Below are positions 1-11,015 of a stretch of DNA of 64,000 nt, piece by piece. Below the pieces are notes generated by a model. That model worked only from the letters and a program-made list of their open reading frames with translations. It ran no database searches and was not told the origin of the DNA. Positions within the stretch are counted from its first letter, which is position 1; every line of letters starts with the position of its first letter. The translations under genes and the position numbers were made by a program. The stretch is taken from NCBI GenBank assembly GCA_003439945.1, contig QVRM01002145.1:186001-250000 (forward strand). Direction: 5' to 3'. This stretch comes from Dermanyssus gallinae (lineage: Eukaryota; Arthropoda; Arachnida; Mesostigmata; Dermanyssidae).

Positions 1-1090
1 AGCGGATGGATATTAGCCCGCTGAGACCCATACCCACTAAACGCACCTCCCCCCTTAAGCTTCACTCTCTAATGGCCCAAATATTCATAGAACAGTACTA
101 TGGGCCATCAGGAGAAGTGGCGAGTGCCACTCGGATTATTTGACCGGGGTCACTCACGGATTTCCCCAACGTTCGACGTGTCTTGCACTAACACTTGCAG
201 GGCCGCATAATTCAGACTAACGCGATTTTTTAGTACAATAGGCGAAAATCTTGCTCTCCTGAGCCTTTCCAAGGCTCCTTTCTCTTTTAGTACCTCCGTA
301 ACCATAGCTGCTCCTAGCTTCCACCCAGATGTTGTGCCGCATATGTAGTCTACGAACTCCTTAAGGGTTTCTCTGGGGGGATCTGGAATACTTGCTCCTC
401 TTCCGTCTCTCTCATTGGTTTGTTTCTGGGTTTTGCATTTGCTGTGGCTCTAGCCTGTTCAAGTACTTGGTACTTTAGAAGAATGTGGGTCGAGTCATCC
501 TCCGTTCCTTCCTGACAGTAAACACAGCTCGCTGAGGGAGTTGTTTCAATTTGAAAGAGGTATGTCTGAAAGTCCCCATGTCCCGTCAGGATCTGCATGA
601 GGTAATGGTTTAGTTCTGCCTCCGGCCGCTTAATCCATTTTTTTGATGTTTGGGATGAGGAATCGGAGAGTGTGCCCCGGTGCTCCAGAAGGAATGGAGT
701 CCCATTTGGCTTGCCATGCTTCCACTGCTTTCTCCCTCTCCCTTCTGCTGCTCGAGCTGTTGTCCCAGAGTTCTCGCCTTTCCTCCACCTTCAGGTTCCA
801 GGGAAGGGCTCCGGCCAGCACGAGAGCAGAGTTTGTGATAACCGTGCGATACGCCTGTGTAATCCCGAGGGCCGCCACTCTCTGAGTGCCGGGTGACCTG
901 CTCGTCAGAAGGACGAGCAGACTGACGCGCGTCCCAGAGCCAAACGGCATCTTGCTGGTGGCTGATGAGTCTGCCGGGAGCGGCAACCAGTGTAGAGGCC
1001 CAGCTATGTGACGAAGCAAGGAAGGCGGGCAATACACAAAGTCCGTGGCCGAGCGAATGCCCAACCCATACAGACCGCCAGACCGGTAGG
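1..1090 (-). mobile_element. Non-LTR retrotransposon relic (R1/LOA-like 3' part of ORF2)
   Basis: Two minus-strand stretches, about 1064-630 and 598-350, read as the region after the reverse transcriptase of a non-LTR element. The first has the block ALGITQAYRTVITNSALVLA, typical of the segment in which R1/LOA-type elements say that workers' alleles are 'RAYRTVS..AL.V.AG.LP'. The second has LTGHGDFQTYLFQI followed by a zinc-binding-like CVYC...H arrangement that ends many such ORF2 proteins. The two pieces are in different frames and the reading stops at about 350, so the copy is broken. Family assignment is from motif memory only. Confidence 0.7.
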
Positions 1091-1114
1091 CTTGCCTGTA
1101 ATAGTAATAGTTAA

Positions 1115-1345
1115 GTGGTGGCGTGGTTTAAGGGGCCAGTGGGCTAGTCATGCTTGTCATATGCCGGAATGTCGCCGATTCAATCCCAGTTGTTGATTGA
1201 ATTTGCTTTGAGCTTTGAATTTGCTCACTGAGAATATATGATAGACCAAATCGCTGAGAGACCGTGCTGCCACAAGAACTGTTGGAAAACAACCCTAAGT
1301 ATCTCAACACGTCCGCTTGCGGTGCCGTTCTAGGAGTCCATGATA
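1115..1345 (+). mobile_element. tRNA-derived SINE, copy 1 (5' two thirds)
   Basis: The first ~75 bases resemble a tRNA: an A-box-like stretch (TGGTTTAAGGGGCCAGTGGG) and a B-box-like stretch (CGATTCAATCCCAGT). The following ~150 bases match, with substitutions, a copy in opposite orientation at 51835-52145. The shared body includes ATTGAATTTGCTTTGAG, TGAGAATATATGATAGACCA and CTAAGTATCTCAACACGTCC. The 3' palindromic tail seen in the other copies is missing here. Confidence 0.75.
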
Positions 1346-2064
1346 TAACAAGGAGGAGTGTGTATTCAGGTATATATGTCAAGGGAACATTAAAGCCATC
1401 AAATAATAGAAATAATAATAATCATCATCGCCATGCTAATAACCCGTATATCGTTGAAATGTTTTATCTATAGAGATATTTGTCTATTGAGATTCGTCCG
1501 GCTACCTTCGCGTAGTAGCTAATTTTAGAGATAGGAACGGTTGGCGTAACAGGCTTCTGATCTGCCCGTATAGAGAGAGCTATACACTACTTTATGCCAC
1601 GCAAAGGCCAATTTATTATGCCAAGTGCAGTACCAAGACCTGAGTAAATCGGACATTAGATGGTCCGTAAAGCGTTTTCTGTTCAATGAATATTCATAGG
1701 CCCATGGACATCAGGAATATTTTGCTCTGTATTACCCATTCGAATATATGGGCAACTAAAAGAGCATTTTAGCGGTGGAAAATGTGTTGCGTTCAGGATG
1801 CAAACATAGCCCCAAGGTCACGTCACCTTTCACGAAACTCAGGATACGCATGACTTATATGTCTTTGCATTAGCTCTGCATTAATTAGCTGTTAACCACT
1901 CCTAGACGTCCTTAAAGGAGGGCGTCTGAATCCACTTTGAGTGCACAGTCGAAATGCCTGTTGCATGTTCTTGAGTCGCCATCATTGTATACGGGTGCCT
2001 GTTCTAATGCGGCTTATTTGCGACGGAACGTTGCGTGTTTCGCTTGTATATGTATGAATGCGTG

Positions 2065-2097
<33 letters not shown>

Positions 2098-2578
2098 ATA
2101 TGGTTGCGTCTCTATCTTGTCGTTCGTGACGGCAGTTGGACGCGGACGACAACCAATCATGTCGTCGTCATCGTAGGGAACACTGCTAGTATTGCGTTTC
2201 TCCAGAAGTCTACTTTCCCTTGCCTTTGCGAAGCACGGCACCTCAATCATCCCTCCCTTTCAGGGCTGTCGCCCCCCCCCCTACCCCTCAATCGCTCAGG
2301 TATAAAGATTCCTCGTTTTGGTCGCTGGAAGTTACACGAGTGTACTGAATTTACTGGCTTCGTTAGAAACCTATGGAGTGTTGCTCGTCGATTCAACCAA
2401 CATTTGTTAAGGTGTAACCTAATCCGTCAGCGGGTCTGTTACTCGCACCACACGAAGGATACCTTTCGAAGAAAAACTCTTCTGTTTTCCGGTTGACGTA
2501 GCCTATTGAGGTTAGTGGAATTGCGCTGGTTTTCAATGCTCATGTTCTTTTCTTGAGCCATCCTATGCTATTAATGGG

Positions 2579-2641
<63 letters not shown>

Positions 2642-3386
2642 GTATTTATTTGCGCAGACGCTTTTCCGTCAGTCGCTTTAATTTTCCGTCGAGTGTGTTG
2701 GCGTAAATAGCCAACACAGTAGAGCCGTATTTGGTTTAATCTTCGTCATACACGAAGACTAGCGCATGTATGTGCTTTTCGTTTATTATATTTTTTCCCT
2801 GTCTCTGACATGCGTGCCTCGGGATTACTGTTCTTATGTAAATGCCTATGTTCTCATGACACAACGAATCGTATGCGTGTCGATATGTAAGTGCATCTAC
2901 ACCCGCTCGGCGAAGCACCAATTGCCGTGGTAGCAAAACCCACCAGTTGGAGTGTTCCGTAGCGATACTGTCGTATGCTTTTCATTGTCAGAGAGATTTA
3001 GTGTAATTGAAAAAGAAATATATATATATATATATCAGTGGTGTCTTGGGCGACCAACGCTCAGTTCCTAAACAATTGAAGAGTTACCTTGCGTAGGATC
3101 AAATCCTTCTAGGGTACAATTAGTTCTTCTTTCTTGAATGTTAAGTTAAAGGTTGAGCATTGCCCTGCTGTTGTATTCACCATTGGCTACACCATTACAT
3201 TTGGCTAGAAAGGTTAAGACGAACTGATGGCATATAGTAGTTTTTCACCAGCCAACACTTAAGGGGGCTCGCGTTGAGAGGTTTCAGCTCGGTGCAAGAT
3301 TTTTTGAGGTATGTGTCTAAGTTAGATAACAGCTCAATGACTGCCATTAATATGCAGGGGTTGGAAAGCAAATTATTATGGTATAC

Positions 3387-3438
<52 letters not shown>

Positions 3439-3918
3439 CAGTGTTATTAAGAATTGCTATTTTCACCTATGGGGTGATACCTAAAAGAATTAGGTACGAC
3501 TCTTTTAGACAACAGTTCAAGAGGTAGGCCTTCAATTCTTTCCAGATACGCTGCATTCACCGAGGTTGCAAAAAAACAGGGTTGCCGTTAAGATTGTTTC
3601 TCTCGATGAGTATTCTAGAATAAACGTCTGTATTACCCCGTATAGGTGTAAAACAATTTTCCACACAAAGCAATGTTTGCTGGGCAATGTCGTGCAATAC
3701 CAGGTGATTAAGATGAATGTGTAGAATGTCAGATTGTCTTTTTCAAACCAAAGCCACGCTTTATCAGAACGAATACAAACCACATCAGCGCTGTAGTTGT
3801 GCTTAATTAGTAACACCCTATACAATTAACGAACATAGGTAAAGCTGCAATTAGCTCAAACAACTTGTTCTTAGACGATAATCACCAGCATTTTTATGCG
3901 ATTATAGTGGAGCCGGGC
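1346..3918. other. Upstream of glutamine synthetase: no gene recognised, (TA)n arrays
   Basis: I see no convincing coding exon here. The stretch holds pure (TA)n arrays at about 2066-2093, 2582-2638, 3018-3035 and 3388-3437. The 5' UTR and promoter of the downstream glutamine synthetase should lie here, but nothing marks them clearly. A plausible splice acceptor (ATTATAG, ending at 3907) just before the start codon suggests an untranslated first exon upstream. Confidence 0.5.
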
Positions 3919-4116
3919 ATGATGTCGGTGAACCACGCAGCGAAGCCGACCTTGAACTCATTCCTGTCGTTACCCCAACCGAAGGATAAAGTTCAGGCTA
4001 CCTACATCTGGATCGATGGCACTGGCGAAGCTGTCCGCTGCAAAACAAGGACTCTCAGCAAAGAGCCAACACGAATTGAAGGTACGGTTCTGGCGAAATG
4101 TCTTATTATATATGTA

Positions 4117-4190
<74 letters not shown>

Positions 4191-4523
4191 ATTCTAGACA
4201 AGTTATGCAGCAAATACCGACGAAAGATTGCATACAAGTGTGGAATTCCAAGCGATGACGTCCAGATTCCCAACATATTGGAAAGGCTACGGAAGATTGA
4301 CTGTGATACCCTCGCAAATATTGAGAAAAATCATATCGATCTGATGTTAAAGATGTTCAATATCATGCATACGACGACGCGTCGTGAGAAGAACATTCTT
4401 CCAAAGTTTGTAGCGACAAAGCAAACACTAAACCATATGTTCCCTTGGAGAGTTCCCCGTCAACTCCTTGAAACTTGATGTTAACAGACTAAACATTTCC
4501 TTGAATAAAGCGTATTAATAATG

Positions 4524-4586
<63 letters not shown>

Positions 4587-6498
4587 CTACATTTGATTGA
4601 TTTACAGACCTGCCGATTTGGAATTTTGATGGCTCGTCAACCGGACAGGCGGATGGTCACAACTCGGACGTTTTTCTGTATCCGGTGGCGATCTACAAGG
4701 ATCCATTTTTGGGTGGGCCGAACAGGTTGATCATGTGCGAGACGTTTACTTGGGATAAGAAACCACATCCCACAAATCATCGACATTCGTGCAAGAAGGC
4801 TGCCGACTTGTGCAGCGATCAGCGGCCATGGTTTGGCATCGAGCAGGAATACACGCTTCTCGACACAGACGGCCACCCCTACATGTGGCCAAAACAGGGC
4901 TTTCCAGGCCCTCAAGGTACGTTGAGATTATATGTACATGCGCACCCGAACTGGCCATTACGCTCCAACATATTGTGGGATATCTGAAACGGAGACGAGT
5001 CGTGCTCGTGTCTCCGTTTCAGATCCCTCAAAAAGAGATGACATAGAGCATAATTACTCATGCTACTAACATAAGTAATTATGTTAATTATCATATTTTG
5101 TTTTCTAAATTGAACGAAACTTGGAGGAACTTGAGCTTTTGTTTTACTCTAGTTTAAGCTGTCAGTTTAGATCTACGACACTGAATGAGCAACATTCCTG
5201 ATAAATTCAGCCGTCCACGCACAAGCTGAGATGGGGCAGCAAGCAATATGTTTCTGTTCTGCGTAAGCTTGAATTTCAAGTAACAGCAATGAGAAGTAAG
5301 AAAATGTTGTGGACGTTGAGAGCGTTCTTGATGACTCAATGCCCGGCGTAATGCAATAACTCTCCATCTATCATTCACGTGTCTACCCTTCCTGACCTCC
5401 GTAACAATTTTGTTACGGCAATTCGGCCAAAAACGTCGTTCTGACCATGTCAACATTATGGTGGTCATCTTAACGATATCGTAGGTACTTCGAGGATCGG
5501 CAACCGACGCCTTACTGACGAGTGCAGGCGGTAGTAATAGTAGTAGTAGCAAAGTTGCGCTTTGTTGTTTTGAATCAATGCGAAAAACATTGTCCTCGTG
5601 GACATTGAATCGTGGCTGAGGGTCAGCCCGAAAACTTTACTTTTTAGTAGCAGAGTTGAAACTGACTGCCGAGGTGACCGGCTGAGCCGATTCGGCACCG
5701 CGGAAGCGGAACGGAACAGAAGGGGTAGTTAGACGGGGACCGCCGCAAGGGGTGCTTAGACGGGGGTGAATGGTTGACGGAATATCGAACGTACACAAGG
5801 GTCGGCGAGGGAATGTTTGATAGTTTTGATTTTCTGCCAGCTTTCTGCCGACGCAAGCAAACGAGCAAGCCAAGTTCAGGTCTGTAAGCGAATGTGTGCG
5901 ACATGTGGATACGCAGTGGCACATTTACCGACCAGTCCGAATGTTGCCGTCCTCATCATTCCCATCATCATTTGCTCTCTGGCCGCCGCACGGTGTGTCC
6001 GCAGACAGATCGGCTAATGATACACTCGCAGACCGCCACGGATACACAAGATTTCGAAGAAGTCATCACGAGGCTGGCTCAGGGCAGCTCGACCTCACAC
6101 GCTCGATCGGTCGCAGCTGCATCCGAGCGAGCGAAGCCGGTCGGTCGGTCAGTCCGTCATACAGCTGCTGCTGCGGCTGCTGAATACGCAAAGCAATCGA
6201 ACTATACCTCTCAGATACCAAAATACTCTGCCTGTCTCTCACACAGACACAAATCTACGTCAATTCACGAACGTACAACACACATACAAACAAGGGCTCA
6301 CACGGCGCGTGTAGACTGCGCGACTGCGATGATCTATCTTTGAGTGCTCATCTAATGATTGTGGTCGACTGTTGTTGTTGTTGTTGTTGTTGTTGTCGCG
6401 GTCGCTACCGATTGAAGTTGTCACGGAATACGTTTGCATTTCCCCTTATCCTTGCCTAACTCAGTCACGTATTCTCGCTCTCTCCCTCTCTCTCTCTC

Positions 6499-6547
<49 letters not shown>

Positions 6548-6607
6548 ATCTTATTATTATAACTTAAAAAATTATTTAAGTGTAGCAAAAGATACATTTG
6601 GGATGTA

Positions 6608-6639
<32 letters not shown>

Positions 6640-8463
6640 ATTATTATAACTTAAATTTATTTAAGTGTAGCAAATATACATTTGGTGATGTAATATATAG
6701 ATATTATATATATATATATATATAATATATATATATATATATTATATATAGCCCTCCAATTTATCATCCGTCCTCCTCTGTGTCTCCCTTTGCTGTTTAT
6801 CTTTTCGTATTCATTGTGTCGCAGCCCGCAGCGAACTGCAAGCCGTGGCGCGGCCTGTATATACGTGGCCTAGACGATTTACTTTCTAATCGAACTCAGT
6901 TCCTCTGTTGCGTGCTGCTGCAGTTCGAACACCGCACCTCGAACAGCGACGCACACGGACAGCTATAATAACACTACACACTACAAACACACTACCACAA
7001 CAACAACAACGACAGCAACAACAACAGCAACAACAACAACAACAACAACAACAGTGATAACTGCAAAGATATCAATGAAAAAATTCATCATCACCATATA
7101 GTATGTGGTCGAAACAGTAATGCAGGAGGCGGCGTCGTAGAACCGTCAGTCGCCAGAACCGTCAGATCAACGCTAACCACTTCTGCTCATTAGCGACTAG
7201 TAAATTAGGTTGTAAACGACCATATGACAACAGCGGTAATTGCAAGTAACCGGTTGACCGATGACATAGTAGTACAGATCGTCAATAGTTAGTACGCTGG
7301 AAGCACCTATACGCATCACGGTCTATGATGAGGCCACCACCAATTATGGCGAGGTGTTAAACGTAAGCTTGGAAAGGAAGCTCGTGATAAAGGGCAATAA
7401 GGAAAGGTATCTCGAGAGGAGTAGAAAGCTACCGACCTTGTTGACGCTATCTGCTTGGCTGTCTCTTTACGGCAGTTTGACTGAAGATTTTCCCAATAAG
7501 CATGTGAAATAATCGTTCTAGCTGGTACCGGTGCCACAGCTCAGTTGAATGCGGGTGGGTCGCAAAACACGCAGACTCGTAGCAGAAAAATGTGTTTTGT
7601 GCTGTCAAGGACGACTCGCTGCGTTACTAAGATACGTTTCTAACGCGGGACGAAACAAATCATGAGCGATCGACGCAAAACACCCTTTTTGATGCTGCCT
7701 TTGGCTACCTTAGGGAAAGGCAGCCCTCATTGAGCGATGGGCCATGGGCTGGACCGTGACGGCTGGTAGATGATAGTGAGTACACTCTAGTTCGTGTTTA
7801 CGTTGTTGTCCCACCAGTTTGGTTCTGAAACTTGTATTGAAAACAATGCTTTAATGGAAAAAAAAATAGTCGTTTGAATACAGTAACTACAGTAACGGTA
7901 GCAGCAATTACGTCGACTCGACACGAGTACCAAACATAACATTATTAACAACGGCGACGACAACGACAACAACGACAACAACGAGATCAATAACAACAAC
8001 AAGTGCAACAACATGAGCGTTCTGAATAGCTCTAATGATCTTTAACAGTGGGTTATACGCGTAAATCTCTATATACGACCGAATGTCGTTAGTTCACCTC
8101 GGGGGGGGGGATCAACGGGCGGCTATACAGACGATGACAGGCGATATTGCCAACGTTGATGGAGGAACGACAATTACTTCTCCGCATTTCTACTTTTGCA
8201 TGATGCGACTGCACCGTAATCAGCAACAACAACAGCAACAATAACAACAACAACACACGTGTTCACATGTCACACATACTACAACGGACGAACGTCAGTC
8301 AGAAAACGAAACGCTAACCCGTTTTCTCGTTCTGATGTCTCGCTGCAAATGGCAATGATAGGGTGAAGCATTTTCCAGCGGTCGGTGCCTTAACGTTTGC
8401 TTCCACTCTCGCTCTCTCTCTCTCTCCCTGCCTTTCTCTTCGAAATCTAGTGGCGTTGCAATG

Positions 8464-8500
<37 letters not shown>

Positions 8501-8900
8501 TATTAAATTTTACCTTACGTCGATTTTACCTCGTCGAAATCTAGTGGCGTTGTAGTGATCATTATATATATATATATATATATATGATATGAAAATTTCA
8601 CCTTACGTCATTATTGAAGCTTACTTACTTCAAGACGCCGTATATCACAGTGCTAAGTATATGCAGTTAACATCCGTCCAGCAGGTCCATCTGTGTGAAT
8701 AATATTCTCGGTAACACTTGACAATTGAGTAAACGGCCAAGAAACCAATCGATATCAGACATGATTATCTTGAAAGTTTCCAAATTTGCCATAACGTCAC
8801 AGAGAAAGAAACTTCTCTTTCTAAGATTTGGCTTTAGTGTTGTTGAAGACGACTACCATCTGCAAGTGATGCAACGTCATTTGCTTGAGCTCTTCGGTCA

Positions 8901-8939
<39 letters not shown>

Positions 8940-9270
8940 TCTCCAGCTGAACAACTCATAAATCACACGGCCGTAGTACAAATCAAGGGCCAAATGTGTT
9001 TGAATCGGTAAAAATATCCACGCTGCATCAGTTGAGCAAACAGGAATTATTGGCGAGTGTTAGGTTGCTGAGCTCAGTTACAAGTGCTGTTTGGCGCGCG
9101 TAGTCGTTGTGAAGACGGAATCAACGATTGTTCGATTCCGAATGTGCTAAACACAGGTTCTGGTTGATTACTAGTTACGATATCCGGCATCCTAGACGTA
9201 GGGGTTGTGTCCAGAATTTGCGACTGGCTATTGTTCTGGTTCGTTCACCTTTGTAATACACATTGCTGAT

Positions 9271-9304
<34 letters not shown>

Positions 9305-10970
9305 GTACACGTGTGCACATTATTACGAGCCGAAGACGATTCCACTCCGGAAGTACGCACTCACGCACTTGGATCTACACAGATCGACTCTTGATGGTGA
9401 ATAATTGAGGAAAGATGTGTGCAAAAAGAGCCATAGAAGGAGCAACTGTAGGATAATCGTCTTCTGAATCGAAGATATTCTGTGATAATGAACACGTCTT
9501 GCGATTGTAGTTTTGTCGATTTGTGCCATGTTTTAATGTTGTTGTTCTTCTTGTTGTTGTTGTTGTTGCAGTTTTCATTGCTGCACTATAATTATGTTTA
9601 TCACTGTTGTTGTTGTTGGCCGACAAAATTGCCGAAAATTGCAGACATAGAACACAATCCATGTTCACTTGTAATGTAAGGACGTTGACATAAAACTAGC
9701 CTACAACGGAATATCATTGGCAACACCAGTAGAATATATTTTTATATATATACGCCATATACCGGCGATATAGTATACTACATAAAGGACGTCGCTCCTT
9801 CTCATCAATGACTGCAAAGCCACCGATGGCGCATGTATGGTCGAGGACAAATTAACGTCAATTAACCGGATCATGGCACGATTCACGTTGACATACGATT
9901 CACCTGAACGGGCTAACAAGAAAGTACAAAGAAAAATATTACAATGCTAGCGACGCTCGCACGAATGATGAGGGCCAAACCGAATATTTATAGATACAAT
10001 TTATTTATGTATATATATGTGTGTGTGTGTGTGTGAGCAATTAGCCGGTATAATTAGTCTGACGCAGGGCAATGACAATAATGATGCTGATAATTCGGAT
10101 TACTACGCTACTTAAACTCCTCATGATAATGATGACGACGACGACGACGATTAGGCTGATGCTAATTTCAATGTTAGTATTGCTGCTTGATGGTGATGAT
10201 GGTTAAAGCTTAAAGTAGTGCGTGTATCCTTCGATTAGCTAGAATGAAAGAAACAGTAGTATAGATTCGCTGTATATATCTAAAATTCTTCCCTCACGGG
10301 TCTAATAATAATAAATAAATGACGGGTCTACTGATGAATAGTAATAGCCGCTAGCTAGCACTTCCGAGGATAGTCTCGCATTGAAGAGGAGCGGAGCTGA
10401 GGCTGAAAGGTGCTGCAGCCGCAGGTACTGCACGGAACCCTTAGAGTAGGTTGCTGCTGCTGATGAGTATGGCGATGCTGATGACGAATGATGTCGGTGT
10501 GTTGTCTGCGCAGGTCCATACTACTGTGGGGTGGGCGCCAATCGCGTGTACGGGAGGGACCTCGTCGAGGCTCACTACCGAGCGTGCCTTTACGCCGGCA
10601 TCAACGTGTCGGGCACGAACGCCGAGGTCATGCCCAGCCAATGGGAGTTCCAGGTGGGGCCGTGCGAAGGACGTCGACGGGGCGGATCAGCTCTGGGTGG
10701 CCAGGTGAGGTCGACTGCGAAACGGCGGTCTTGACGAGCATGTCATGTTCTATTGATGACAATTTACCCATTACTCAACTTGACTTACACAATTTACAAC
10801 AACAACAACAATTTACTTACAAAGTCACTCTAAATTGAATACAACTAAGAGAATTTAATTACTTTAGTGCAGGATACAGGATTGTTAAGGTGATTTGTAG
10901 TCGTAGCATTATTGGGCGTCTAAGCGTTAAGATATCTTCCTTGTTGTTGCATAAACTAATTAGCATACTC

Positions 10971-11015
<45 letters not shown>

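Larger units (their letters stand above)
4917..10513 (+). other. Glutamine synthetase intron 2 (5.6 kb): repeats, hairpin, no gene
   Basis: The intron contains a hairpin at 4982-5024, a GC-richer block at about 5637-6350 with no recognisable protein, (TTG)n at 6371-6397, (TA)n arrays at 6502-6543, 6607-6634, 8464-8497, 8562-8585, 8903-8938 and 9272-9301, and (CAA)n runs at about 6990-7055, 7950-8003 and 8221-8255. A (GT)n run lies near 10018-10036. Two segments are duplicated next to (TA)n arrays, at 6541-6696 and 8441-8609. A TATA-like TATATA at 6858-6863 lies in GC-richer sequence; an alternative promoter is possible but not shown. Confidence 0.6.

Noticed and set aside
1115..1190. tRNA gene
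   Set aside because: The A and B boxes are diverged, the sequence continues into a repeated body, and other copies exist; it is a SINE head.
4098..4478. Plus-strand frame through the (TA)n and into [15 protein letters not shown]
   Set aside because: The start lies in repeat sequence within an intron, no family is recognised and no splice sites frame it.
5637..6343. Overlapping frames in the GC-richer block of intron 2
   Set aside because: Frames on both strands are open only because stops are rare in GC-rich sequence; no motif was found. A promoter remains possible.
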